In this document: piece by piece, positions 34,910 through 45,046 of the stretch
Position numbering within the stretch: the first letter of the stretch is position 1
Layout of the letters: every line of letters begins with the position of its first letter
NCBI GenBank assembly: GCA_002281575.1
Contig: NCGN01000015.1
Location: forward strand, 1-64,000
From: Sphingobacteriia bacterium 28-36-52
GTDB taxonomy: Bacteria > Bacteroidota > Bacteroidia > Chitinophagales > Chitinophagaceae
Length of the DNA stretch: 64,000 nt
Direction: 5' to 3'
Translations under genes and position numbers: made by a program
Notes under the pieces: generated by a model
What the model saw: the letters and a program-made list of their open reading frames with translations, nothing else
Told to the model about the DNA's origin: nothing
Databases searched by the model: none

Positions 34910-37846
34910 ATGAAAAAAATGTTACACACAATCTCCAGTTCGGGATTCCGAAATGTTAGAACGGTGCTGTTGCTCACCATGCTACTATTTGCTGGTGTAG
35001 CCTAAGCAGCCCATTTTAGAAGTGGTACCATCAGTTGGCGCCCCATCAGTGGAAACACTGTTGAATTTAAAGTTTCTCAGTCTTATGGTGGCTGGGCTTT
35101 TGGATCAGGGTATACTTTAGGAAGTACGCAAATCATGGATTATTTATATACAGGAAACGGATATGCTAGTGTTCCTATTCCATTAGTCATTACTTCAATT
35201 AATGCTGCTGAAGGTTGGTGGTATGGGGAAGCAACTTTCCAATATACTTATCCTTCTGCAGGTAATTATGCTGCATATTTTTCTAGTTGTTGTAGAATTA
35301 GTGATCTTTCTAATAATCGTGATCAACAATGGAGAAATGAAACAATAGTGAACGTAGGTAATGGAAATAGCTCGCCGGTTTCAACTATAGCAGCTACCGT
35401 TAACTTACCTCAAGGACTTAGCGCAGCGCAATTTCAAATTCCTGCTTTTGATCCAGATGGAGACGCATTAAGTTATAGACTGGCTACATCTGCCGAAATG
35501 GGCGGAGGTACTAATCCTTCAGGTTTATCAATCAATGCCACAACAGGTTTAGTTAGTTTTAATACAGTTGGTAAAGCAATAGGTTCTTTATGGAATGTGG
35601 CTTTTACTATTTCTGATGGAGCTGGTAAAACCAAAGTCACTGTAGATTTTATTATTAAAATCACTCAAAACTCTACACCCCCTATTTTCGATTATTTAAT
35701 TACGCCAGCCAATTCTACAGTAATTCAAGCATCACCAGGTCAGCCTGTTAATTTTTCTGTTAGGGCTTATGATAATGACCCAGGAAATATTGTAACACTT
35801 TCTGCTGTAGGGTTACCTCCAGGTGCAACTAGCTCTCCTAGTTTACCTACTAACGGAAATCCCGTTACAACCAATTTCTCTTGGACGCCGGCAGCCAACC
35901 AATTTGGTTCATTTGTAATTAATTTTACAGCTACCGACAATATAGGTGTACAAAGCACTTCATCTGTTACCATACAATTAAGTCTTAAGCCATTATTTAA
36001 TGTGCCTCCAACACCTGCGGCAAATTCAGAAACCTATTTAGAAACAGGAGTAGCACATCAATCTACTATTACAGCAAGCGATCCTGACCCAAATGATATA
36101 GTTCAAATTATGTCTGTAACAGGATTGCCAGCTGGTGCAACACTCTCTAGTAGTTTGCCAACTGTAGCAGCAAATCCAACATCTGTTCAATTAAATTGGA
36201 CACCAACGCCTGCAAACTTTGGTATACATATAATTTCATTTGTAGCTAAGGATTCTTATAACGATCAAACTACGCATAGCTTTAAATACTTGGTAAATAC
36301 TAAACCGGTATTTAGCTCTACTCCTTCATTGGTTGCATATGTTGGACAAACTTATACCTATACCATTACAGGAGTAGATCCTGATGTGGCATATGGAGAT
36401 GTGTTAGAGTTAATCGGTGGAAATATTCCTTCATGGTTAACTTTCACTAATAATGGCAATGGTACTGGAACACTTTCAGGTACACCTTCAATGGCCAATT
36501 TAGGAGTGCATCCTGTAAGTCTTAAATTAGACGATACATATCACCATGATTACAGCCCACGTGTTTCACAAGATTTTGTAATTGATGTAACAGGACGTCT
36601 ACCTTTAATTGTTAGCCCAGGTAATCAAACAGCAGTTGTTGCAGCAGGCACTTGTGGTGCGGTTGTAAACTTTACTGCAACTGATTCAGAAGGTATTCCG
36701 GCATCTACAATAACTTATACTATAGCACCAGGAACTGTGTTTCCAGTAGGAACTACTACAGTAACTGCAACTGCAACAAATATTGTAGGTAGCTCTCAAA
36801 CTTCATTTACTGTAACAGTTAATGACAATGAATTGCCAACTGTTAATGTAAATAATGTTTCTGTAACATTAGTGAATGGAGCTGCAAGTGTAACTGATGC
36901 AGACATCAATAATAATAGTACCGATAATTGCGGTATACAATCAGTTGTATTGTCTGGCAAAACCAACTATACCTGTGCAGATTTGGGTACACATACTGTA
37001 ACCTTAACAGTTACAGATATTCATGGTAACGTACAAACTGCAACAGCAGTAGTAACAGTGGTTGGTCAATTACCAACTAGCTCCATTGTATCACAACCAA
37101 CAAGCAGTGTATACACAGGTGGTAATGCAAATAATATTTACTTAGGATACGGTGCACAGAGCACGGTATTAAAAGTGAATGCAACTGGTGGAAGTTCTTA
37201 CACTTATCAGTGGATCGGAGCTGCTACCAATATGTTGAGCAGCACGACCAGCGGTATGCCAGTATTCACACCAACAGTAGCTGGTACATATACCTTCACA
37301 GTAGTAGTGACCAATAATTTTGGATGTACCACTACTTCTAAGATCACGATCTGTGTGAAAGATATCAGAGTACTAGGTTCTAAGGGTGCAGGTAAAGTTT
37401 ACTTATGTCATATGCCTCCAGGTAATAACCAGAATCCACAAACACTAGAGATTAGTGTGAATGCGGTAGCTGCACATTTAACTGGACATTCAGGCGATAG
37501 ATTAGGCTCTTGTGCAACAGCAGCATGTGTTGAATCAACACCTACTGTAGGAGCAACCAATACCAACAACTTTAGTAAAGCGGAAGAGGTAGTAGCCGAC
37601 GACTTAAAAGTAACGGTGATGCCAAATCCAAGTACTACTTACTTCACATTGAAATTGGTAAGTCAATCAAACCTACCAGTGAACATTAAAGTGGTAGATG
37701 CTGCAGGTAGATTGGTAGAAGGTAGAGCAAAACAACCAGCTAATAGCACATTACAGTTTGGTCACAACTATGCAATCGGAAATTACTTTGCAGAGTTGAT
37801 GCAAGGCAACCAACGTAAAGTGGTTCAGCTGATGAAGATCAAATAG
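34910..37846 (+). pseudogene. T9SS-exported Ig/HYR-domain surface protein with an in-frame stop in its signal peptide
   Basis: The frame starting ATG at 34910 encodes a signal peptide (RNVRTVLLLTMLLFAGVA), then TAA at 35003-35005, then continues AAHFRSGTISWRPISG to 37846, about 978 codons. A CAA-to-TAA change would explain the stop, since AQAAHFR is a plausible cleavage site. Downstream: Ig-like/cadherin-like repeats (FSWTPAANQFGSFVINFTATD, LNWTPTPANFGIHIISFVAKD), a HYR-type module, and a C-terminal type IX sorting domain (VTVMPNPSTTYFTLKL to the end). The first ATG after the stop is at 35135, which would lack any export signal. May be a true null, a sequence error, or read through. Confidence 0.8.
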
Positions 37847-37877
37847 GATCAAATAAACCAATAACTTAAACAAACCA

Positions 37878-37910
37878 AAGGGGCTGTCTAGTAATAGATA
37901 GCCCCTTTTT
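37878..37910 (+). terminator. Rho-independent terminator after the T9SS surface protein
   Basis: AAAGGGGCTGTCTA pairs with TAGATAGCCCCTTT (one G-T pair) around a GTAA loop, followed by T residues. It lies 31 bases after the stop. Confidence 0.85.
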
Positions 37911-37928
37911 ATATGAATTTAATAAAAA

Positions 37929-37998
37929 AATGTAAATTAGGCTATTTGAATGTCCTAATTAATGTAAATTGCGACAGTTGTATAACCTAATTTACATT
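37929..37998 (+). promoter_or_regulatory. Palindrome array before the second DUF4143 gene, operator-like
   Basis: A 13-bp perfect inverted repeat, AATGTAAATTAGG at 37929-37941 and its complement at 37986-37998, ends 3 bases before the ATG. Within it, AATGTAAATT is directly repeated at 37961-37970 and CCTAATT at 37954-37960 is inverted relative to 37935-37941. The TGTAAA half-site recurs in the arrays before the first DUF4143 gene and hipB. Confidence 0.7.
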
Positions 37999-38001
37999 AA
38001 T

Positions 38002-39132
38002 ATGGATATCCCACGCATTATACAAATTCAAATTGAGGCAAAAATTGGACAACAAAAAGTAATTCTACTTTATGGTACTAGGCGTACTGGTAAGACTACA
38101 ATCATTGAAAAAATTGTTCAAAAATATGCAAGCGATGTATTGCTTTTACATGGAGAAGATATGCAGATATCGGCTATTTTACAAAATAGAACCATTGCTA
38201 ATTATCAACAACTAACAAAGGGAAAGAAGATCATTATTATTGACGAAGCTCAGGCAATACCTGAAATTGGTAAAATTTTAAAGTTATTAATTGATACGAT
38301 TAGAGGGATTACAGTAGTTGCAACCGGAAGTAGCAGTTTTGATTTGGTGAATAGAACCGGAGAACCATTAGTAGGACGGAACTTAGAGTTTTATTTATAC
38401 CCTATAGCACAAGCAGAATTGTCAACTATAGAAGAATTTTTAACGACTAAGCAAAACTTAGAAGAACGACTTATATACGGTAGTTATCCTGAGCTGTGGC
38501 ATTTAAATAATTTACAAGAAAGGGAAACTTATCTAAAACAATTGATCAATAGTTATTTATTGAAAGATTTACTTTCTTTCGAGAATATAAAGGGAGCAGA
38601 TATTTTATTTAAACTATTACAAATGCTTGCATGGCAAGTAGGAAGTCAGGTAAGTACAGTTGAATTAGCAACCAATCTGCAAATTAATAAAGCCACTGTT
38701 GAACGATATTTAGATTTACTCTCTAAAGTTTTTATCATTTATCCATTATCTGGATATAGTAATAATCTGCGAAAAGAAGTTTCAAAAAGTAAGAAATGGT
38801 ATTTTTTTGATAATGGAATAAGAAATGCATTAATTAGTAATTTCAGCCCAATCAATCAGCGTAATGATATTGGTCAATTGTGGGAGCAGTATATTCTAAG
38901 TGAAAGAATTAAATTCAATCGCTATAATAATTATCAACCACAATATTATTTTTGGCGTACTTATGATGGTCAAGAAATTGATTTGATTGAATTAAATAAT
39001 GGTCAGTTACAAGCACTAGAATGTAAATGGAAAGATGCTAAAGCTAAGATTCCAATTGCATTTGCGAAAGCTTATCCTGAAGCAAAGTTTGCCATTGTTG
39101 ATAAAGAAAATTATTTAGAATGGATCACATAA
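38002..39132 (+). CDS. AAA ATPase of the DUF4143 family (second copy)
   Basis: A 376-residue ATPase. The ATG at 38002 directly follows the palindrome array and gives MDIPRIIQIQIEAKIGQQ; a longer frame from 37969 would be translated through the operator. Walker A is LYGTRRTGKTTIIEKI, Walker B KIIIIDEAQAI, then VVATGSSSFDL. An HTH-like segment (VSTVELATNLQINKATVERYL) and a C-terminal QEIDLIELNNGQLQALECKW patch parallel the copy at 12651, but overall identity is low. Role unknown; it stands alone between the surface protein and the sialic-acid locus. Confidence 0.9.
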   Translation: MDIPRIIQIQIEAKIGQQKVILLYGTRRTGKTTIIEKIVQKYASDVLLLHGEDMQISAILQNRTIANYQQLTKGKKIIIIDEAQAIPEIGKILKLLIDTIRGITVVATGSSSFDLVNRTGEPLVGRNLEFYLYPIAQAELSTIEEFLTTKQNLEERLIYGSYPELWHLNNLQERETYLKQLINSYLLKDLLSFENIKGADILFKLLQMLAWQVGSQVSTVELATNLQINKATVERYLDLLSKVFIIYPLSGYSNNLRKEVSKSKKWYFFDNGIRNALISNFSPINQRNDIGQLWEQYILSERIKFNRYNNYQPQYYFWRTYDGQEIDLIELNNGQLQALECKWKDAKAKIPIAFAKAYPEAKFAIVDKENYLEWIT

Positions 39133-39164
39133 ATACCTTGGTTACCACGCAAACAAGAACGCAA

Positions 39165-39872
39165 TCACTCAAACAACCTGGTAAAGTGGTTTTCTAAATG
39201 CGAGCGCATACCATTTCTAAATTCTTCTGGAGTACCATTTTCTAAAAAGTCTACCAATTCTTTGTGCGATACGAACATTTTTAACATGGGTTGTTTTTTC
39301 AACAAACCACTGTTGTGCACATAATCAAAAACAGGCAATAACATTTTCTGGAAACGCTTCAAAGTAGCATTGCCAGTGATTTCATAGAGCTTTCCATGAA
39401 AAGCAATCTCGTGTTCAATATTGAATAAATGGTATTGGGTAGCTGGTGGTTCGTCTGCAACAATTTGTCTTAATGCAGCAATATCTTCTTTGGTAATTCT
39501 ATGAAACAATAAATCGGCCATACCAATTTCTAAGACCAATCGTATTTCAAATATTTCTTTTAAGGTTTCGGGTGCAAGAATATGTGGATTCATACTCTTA
39601 CTCATCATTCCAAAAATATCAGGGCTAGTTATAACGGACCCTTTTTTCTTTTTCGATTCTATTAAGCCCATTAATCGCAAACGCGTTAACGCTTCTCTAA
39701 TAACAGTTCTACTTACACCTAATGTTTCCGCTAGTTCCATTTCTTTAGGAATCACATCACCAACAGAAAGTTTGCGCTTTTGAAGTAAGTCTACCAAGCT
39801 TTCTTCCACTTTATCTACCAAGGAACTAGTATCCATTGGTTTCATTTCGGATCTGAGTAAGGCTAAATTCAT
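39165..39872 (-). CDS. GntR/FadR-family regulator, likely controller of the sialic-acid locus
   Basis: A 235-residue regulator. N-terminal winged HTH: GDVIPKEMELAETLGVSRTV, then IREALTRLRLMGLIESKKKKG. C-terminal FCD ligand domain with histidines in FNIEHEIAFHGKLYEITGN, SHKELVDFLENG and RSHLENHF that form the usual metal/ligand site. It is divergent from the susC gene of the sialic-acid locus, so a NanR-like repressor role is a reasonable inference. ATG at 39845 is an alternative start. Confidence 0.87.
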   Translation of the reverse strand: MNLALLRSEMKPMDTSSLVDKVEESLVDLLQKRKLSVGDVIPKEMELAETLGVSRTVIREALTRLRLMGLIESKKKKGSVITSPDIFGMMSKSMNPHILAPETLKEIFEIRLVLEIGMADLLFHRITKEDIAALRQIVADEPPATQYHLFNIEHEIAFHGKLYEITGNATLKRFQKMLLPVFDYVHNSGLLKKQPMLKMFVSHKELVDFLENGTPEEFRNGMRSHLENHFTRLFE

Positions 39873-40019
39873 CCAGAATATGTATTACTTAATATTTAAC
39901 AAAGCCAAAGTTACCAAAAATGCAGCTATTTTTCAATTAACTCATAATGCCTTAAAAATCAATATATTATAAAATTGTTAAAATTTATTTTGCAGTTTCA
40001 GGGAAAGCTAATTATTTTT

Positions 40020-43000
40020 ATGTCATACATAATACAAAAAACTAAATTGCGCGCCATGAACTTAAACTGCTTTAGACTCTGTGTTGTTGCGTTGTTCACA
40101 ATGCTCTCCACTGCGTTATTAGCCCAAACCAAAAAGGTTTCAGGAACCATCCTGAACGACGAGGCTAAACCTCTTTCTGGTGTTTCCGTTACCATCAAGG
40201 GTACAAAAACGGGAACCCAAACCAATGCATCAGGTGTTTACGCTATTGATGTTGCGGAAGGGAAGTCGCTTATTTTTTCTATGATTGGATTTGCCCCTAG
40301 AGAATTTGTAGTGGGAGCAAGTGCAGTATTAGACATTACATTATCCCCCATCGTTTCTGAATTAGAAGATGTGGTAGTAACTGGTTACGGATCTCAAAAA
40401 AGAAAAGAATTAACGGGTGCAGTTGTAACAGTTAATCCAAAAGCTTTTGAGCATAGTCCTACCACCAACGTAGCAACGGTGTTACAAGGTAATGCACCCG
40501 GTTTAAGAATTCAACAACGTACTGGTCAGCCAGGTACTACACCTTCTATTACATTTAGAGGTGGTACTGAATTTGGAGGAGGTGGTACACCGCTATTTAT
40601 TGTAGACGGAGTAATTGTTCCTTCATTGTATGGTTTAGACATTAATGATGTTGCAAGCATCGACCTATTAAAAGATGCGGCAACTACTGCAATATATGGA
40701 GCAAGGGCTGCAAATGGTGTAGTATTGGTTTCCACTAAAAAAGGGAAAAAAGGAAAAGCACAAGTAACTTATTCTTATAACAATACTACCAACTTTATTC
40801 GCAAGAATCCTGCTGAATATTTAAGCGCTTCAGATTATATCAGAATGAACCGCTTAGGAATTCAAGCTCGTTTTAGAGGAGATTCATTGGATAGAAATAC
40901 CAATGCAATGAATACCGATCGTAACCAATTATTAGGTGCATGGGGATGGGCGGTTAATTCAGGTTGGAGAAGTGATATTGGTTTGTACACTACCCAATTG
41001 TTGAACAGTCAAAACCGTGGATTACTAAACGATTCAAGATGGCGTTTATTGGTAGATCCTAATCCATTTAATCCGGGGTTAATGGATAGTATTATTTTTA
41101 CCGATATCAGTGCAAGAGAAAGAGAGATGATGATCTTGCAACAAAATAATACCAGCGAACACAATATCAATTTCTCTGGCGCAAATGATCAAGGCAACTA
41201 TGCTTTGTCATTGGGTTCTGTTAGAGACAATGGTATGATCATCGGTTCTCAACTAAAAAGATTGAACATCAACTTTAATGGAGGACTAAATATTGGCGAA
41301 AGATTAAAAGTAACTACCAATATTAGTGCCTATAGTGTTGAGCAAGCATTGCCTTATGGTGGTTTTGGTGGAGTAGATCCTGAAGGTGGCGCCGCTGGCG
41401 GATTATTGCAGCGTTTTGTAGGAGTAGCTCCAACTATTCGTTACACCAATTATGCAACGGGTGAAATACTGCCTGGTCCAAATGATGTTACTTTAGGTAA
41501 CCCGGCCTATTGGAGTAACTTAACAGTAAACAATACTAATCAACAACGATTCTTAGGGGGTATTAATTTAGAGTACACCATACTTCCTTATTTAAAAGTA
41601 TTGGCAAGTGGTTCTGGTTACTATCAATACACGAACAATAATTTCTTTACCAAAGCATATCAACAAGGTAATGGTGGAGCAATGAATACCAATAGGGCTG
41701 CAAGTTTTAATACCAATAAAACCATGCAGTACACAACCAATGCCTTTTTACAATTCAGTAAAAGATTTAAGGAGCATAATATAACTGCATTAGCTGGAGT
41801 AGAGTTTTACGATTATAAAAACTACGCTACATCTGGTTTTGCACAAGGTGCACCAACCGATTTAATTCCTTGGTTAACTGCAGCAACACCACCAAACGTA
41901 CAAGGAACAACAATTGTAAACCCTGCAGGTGCTTCATCAAACTTTGATCAGTGGGAACGAATTGCCTCTTCAATTGCGCGTTTGAATTATTCATACATGA
42001 ATCGCTATTTATTAACTGCAGTTGTAAGGGTAGACGGATCAAGCCGCTTGAAAAAAGGAAATTATTACGGTACATTCCCAGGAGTTTCTTTTGGATGGAA
42101 TTTACATGAGGAAGCGTTCTATAAGAACACAACTTTGTCTAAATATGTAAATAGGATTAAGCCAAGATTAAGTTATGGGGTGAATGGTAATGTAAGTTCA
42201 TTAGGCTTATTTGCTACTTCTCAAGTGTATAATAACGCAGGAACTTATAATGGATTTGGCGGAACTTATGTAGCCAACTATATCAATTCTGATGTAAGAT
42301 GGGAGCGTACCAATAGCTTAAACTTTGGATTAGACGCAGGATTCTTTAACGAGAAAATTACATTGAATGTAGACTACTTTGTAAGAAATGTATTTGACAA
42401 ATTAGCGGGTTTAAATATTTCTTCTCAAACAGGATTTAACAGCTTTACTACTAATTTGGGTCAGTTGCAAAACAGAGGTATTGAGTTGGCAGTAAATGCA
42501 AAAATCATTGAATCTAAAACCGAAAATGGATTCAGTTTATCGGTAGGAGCCAACTATTATCATGTAAAAAGTTATGCAAAGAAATTACCTTTCAATGGCT
42601 TAGAAGGCAATAGAACCAGCGGTTTCTTTGTATGGGATCCAAACAATCCAGGTAAACAAATTTATGTGGGTGGTTTAGTAGAAGGACAACGAATAGGATT
42701 AGACGAAGTATGGGCACCAAAATGGAATGGTATTTATACAGATCCATCAACTATTGCTAGAGATGCAAATGTGTACAATGCATTCTTGCCTTATAATAAC
42801 AAACGCATTAAACAATTAGGAGATGCACAATGGCATCAAGTAAATCCTAACGATACCATTGATAGCAGACAGTTTGTTTATGTAGGAAGAACCACTCCTC
42901 AACATATGGGTGGATTTAACATTGCTAGTTCATTCAAGGGCATTCGCTTGTATGCACAATTTGATTATGCGTTTGGATTTGTAGTATTAAATAATCAAAT

Positions 43001-43403
43001 CGTAAGAGGATTAAGTCAAGTACAAGGTTCTCAAAATGCTACTACTGATGTCTTAAAAACATGGTCTCCTACCAATCCAACAGGTACAATGCCTCGATAT
43101 TATTGGGCAAACCAAGGTAGAAACTATGCAACCGATGCAGGTGGTAATAACCCAGCAGCTAATTTATGGGAGAAGGGAGATTATGTAATGTTAAGAGAAC
43201 TAACGCTAGCATACGATTTGCCTACTTCTATCATTAGCCGATACTTAGCTAATAGAGTAAAAGGACTCAGTGTAAATGTTACCGGATCTAACTTGTTTTA
43301 TCTTTCTGGATACAGTGGCAACTTCCCTGAAGTGGGTGGTGTAGACCAAGGTAAATTCCCATTACCAAGAAGATTAACTTTTGGAATAAGAGTAACACTT
43401 TAA
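40020..43403 (+). CDS. SusC/RagA-family TonB-dependent transporter
   Basis: A 1127-residue outer-membrane importer, presumably for sialylated oligosaccharides. Two starts are plausible: ATG 40020, or ATG 40056, which gives a compact signal peptide (MNLNCFRLCVVALFTMLSTA then LLAQ). A CarboxypepD-like domain follows (VSGTILNDEAKPLSGVSVTI), then plug domain (DVVVTGYGSQKRKELTGAVV, GTPLFIVDGVIV) and the SusC signature DAATTAIYGARAANGVVLVS, and a 22-strand barrel ending RLTFGIRVTL. It works with the SusD-like lipoprotein encoded next. Confidence 0.95.
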   Translation: MSYIIQKTKLRAMNLNCFRLCVVALFTMLSTALLAQTKKVSGTILNDEAKPLSGVSVTIKGTKTGTQTNASGVYAIDVAEGKSLIFSMIGFAPREFVVGASAVLDITLSPIVSELEDVVVTGYGSQKRKELTGAVVTVNPKAFEHSPTTNVATVLQGNAPGLRIQQRTGQPGTTPSITFRGGTEFGGGGTPLFIVDGVIVPSLYGLDINDVASIDLLKDAATTAIYGARAANGVVLVSTKKGKKGKAQVTYSYNNTTNFIRKNPAEYLSASDYIRMNRLGIQARFRGDSLDRNTNAMNTDRNQLLGAWGWAVNSGWRSDIGLYTTQLLNSQNRGLLNDSRWRLLVDPNPFNPGLMDSIIFTDISAREREMMILQQNNTSEHNINFSGANDQGNYALSLGSVRDNGMIIGSQLKRLNINFNGGLNIGERLKVTTNISAYSVEQALPYGGFGGVDPEGGAAGGLLQRFVGVAPTIRYTNYATGEILPGPNDVTLGNPAYWSNLTVNNTNQQRFLGGINLEYTILPYLKVLASGSGYYQYTNNNFFTKAYQQGNGGAMNTNRAASFNTNKTMQYTTNAFLQFSKRFKEHNITALAGVEFYDYKNYATSGFAQGAPTDLIPWLTAATPPNVQGTTIVNPAGASSNFDQWERIASSIARLNYSYMNRYLLTAVVRVDGSSRLKKGNYYGTFPGVSFGWNLHEEAFYKNTTLSKYVNRIKPRLSYGVNGNVSSLGLFATSQVYNNAGTYNGFGGTYVANYINSDVRWERTNSLNFGLDAGFFNEKITLNVDYFVRNVFDKLAGLNISSQTGFNSFTTNLGQLQNRGIELAVNAKIIESKTENGFSLSVGANYYHVKSYAKKLPFNGLEGNRTSGFFVWDPNNPGKQIYVGGLVEGQRIGLDEVWAPKWNGIYTDPSTIARDANVYNAFLPYNNKRIKQLGDAQWHQVNPNDTIDSRQFVYVGRTTPQHMGGFNIASSFKGIRLYAQFDYAFGFVVLNNQIVRGLSQVQGSQNATTDVLKTWSPTNPTGTMPRYYWANQGRNYATDAGGNNPAANLWEKGDYVMLRELTLAYDLPTSIISRYLANRVKGLSVNVTGSNLFYLSGYSGNFPEVGGVDQGKFPLPRRLTFGIRVTL

Positions 43404-43431
43404 TTGATTGTTCAAACTAAAAATGATTGAA

Positions 43432-44955
43432 ATGAAATACAATAAACTATTTATAGCAAGTGTGCTCTTGGTAACAATGAGCACAACATCTTGCACAAAA
43501 AAATTAGACGAAGTGGTGCCGCAAAGTAGCATCAGTAAAGAACAAGCATTAAAAGATCCTAACGCTGCAAGAACCTTGTATTATGGTACTTATGGTTTGT
43601 TAAGATCATACACCAATTCGTTTTATCAAATGGGTGAAATGCGTGGAGATATTTGGGTAGATGGATTATTTACCGAGAGTGTAGATGGTGGCTTACAAAA
43701 TTTGTACAGACATAATATCAGCAGTTTGAATGTGCCATTTACCAATTGGGCTGGATTATATAATTTGATTTATAATTTTAATAATGTAATTAAAATTATA
43801 CCACAAACGCCTCTACCGGAAGCTGAAAAAACCAGAATCTTGGCAGAAGTATATGGCTTAAGAGGTTATGTGTATTATAATATGTTGAGAACCTGGGGAG
43901 CAGTTCCATTGAATACTGAGCCAGTAGAAACATTAACCAATACTGCAGAAACGTATAAACCAAGAACAGGGGCAGATTCTATTATGCTTCAAGTTAAATC
44001 GGATATTGCAAAGTCATTGGAATTATTCGGAACTGCAAATACTATTTCAACTTCAAAAAGAGTAGTATGGAGTAGATTAGCAACATTGGTTTTAAAAGGA
44101 GATGCATTTATTTGGTCTGGAACCCATATGGGTGGTGGCACAGCCGATTTAACAACTGCTAAAGCTGCTTTACAAGAAGTAAGAAACCTGCAAGGGGCTA
44201 CTTTAGATTTACAATCCAACTATAGAGACATATTTGATCCCACCAAAAAAGTGAATAATAAAGAAATTATTTTTGCAGTTAACTACGAGTTACAACAAGC
44301 GCAGTTAACCTTTTTTAGTAGCTTTTTAGTGAATTCTATTCAAGCCAATACACTTTCATTTGCGCAAGCAGCAACCCCAACTGTATCATCTGTTTATCCT
44401 TATGTTAGTGGAGCAAATCGTGTTGGAATGAACCAAGCAATGATTACTCGTTTAACTACGGGTGCAGCTGATCAGCGTGTAAGTAACACTTTTAGAATCA
44501 TGTATTCTAATGCAGCACCCTTTGCTGTTAGGGGGGTAATGTTAACCAAGTACTTAGGAACTGTAGCAGGTACTTCCCAAATTTACAACAACGATTTTCC
44601 GGTTTATCGCTATGCAGATGTGTTGTTGTTATTAGCAGAAGCAAAAGCTAAATTAGGCGAAGATATTTCTGCCGAAATAAATGCTATTAGATTAAGAGCC
44701 TATGGTTCAGGATACACTCCATATGTAAGTGGTAGCCAAACTGTAAATATGAATGCAATATTAGATGAATACCTAAGAGAATTTATTGGAGAAGGAAAGC
44801 GTTGGTGGGCATTGCGTAGAGCAGGTGATGCTTATGTATATGCAAATATTAATCCAGCCTATTTAAATCCTAGCAGCACAGCTAAATTCTTATTGCCTTT
44901 ATCTTTGGCAATGTTGAATGCAGATCCATTGTTAAAGCAAACTGCAGGGTACTAA
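43432..44955 (+). CDS. SusD/RagB-family outer-membrane lipoprotein
   Basis: A 507-residue glycan-binding lid protein for the SusC partner. The start at 43432 gives a lipoprotein signal (MKYNKLFIASVLLVTMSTTS then C); ATG 43423 is an alternative. SusD features: helical TPR-like N-terminus (LRGYVYYNMLRTWGAVPLNT), YRYADVLLLLAEAKAKLG, and the C-terminal EFIGEGKRWWALRR. It follows susC by 28 bases. Confidence 0.93.
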   Translation: MKYNKLFIASVLLVTMSTTSCTKKLDEVVPQSSISKEQALKDPNAARTLYYGTYGLLRSYTNSFYQMGEMRGDIWVDGLFTESVDGGLQNLYRHNISSLNVPFTNWAGLYNLIYNFNNVIKIIPQTPLPEAEKTRILAEVYGLRGYVYYNMLRTWGAVPLNTEPVETLTNTAETYKPRTGADSIMLQVKSDIAKSLELFGTANTISTSKRVVWSRLATLVLKGDAFIWSGTHMGGGTADLTTAKAALQEVRNLQGATLDLQSNYRDIFDPTKKVNNKEIIFAVNYELQQAQLTFFSSFLVNSIQANTLSFAQAATPTVSSVYPYVSGANRVGMNQAMITRLTTGAADQRVSNTFRIMYSNAAPFAVRGVMLTKYLGTVAGTSQIYNNDFPVYRYADVLLLLAEAKAKLGEDISAEINAIRLRAYGSGYTPYVSGSQTVNMNAILDEYLREFIGEGKRWWALRRAGDAYVYANINPAYLNPSSTAKFLLPLSLAMLNADPLLKQTAGY

Positions 44956-44997
44956 AAAATGTTTTATTAAGCAAGCATAAATGGTAGTTTTGAAAAG

Positions 44998-45021
44998 CAA
45001 GGGGCAGTAAAATGCCCCTTG
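44998..45021 (+). terminator. Hairpin between susD and nanA
   Basis: CAAGGGGC and GCCCCTTG form an 8-bp perfect stem around an 8-base loop. The following sequence TATTTATC is a weak T tract, so it may act as a partial terminator or processing site that sets susCD levels above those of the catabolic genes. Confidence 0.6.
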
Positions 45022-45046
45022 TATTTATCTCAATTAATTTTTTACA

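Noticed and set aside
12651..39132. The two DUF4143 genes as copies of one mobile element
   Set aside because: They share only motif-level similarity, have no common flanking inverted repeats and no target duplications.
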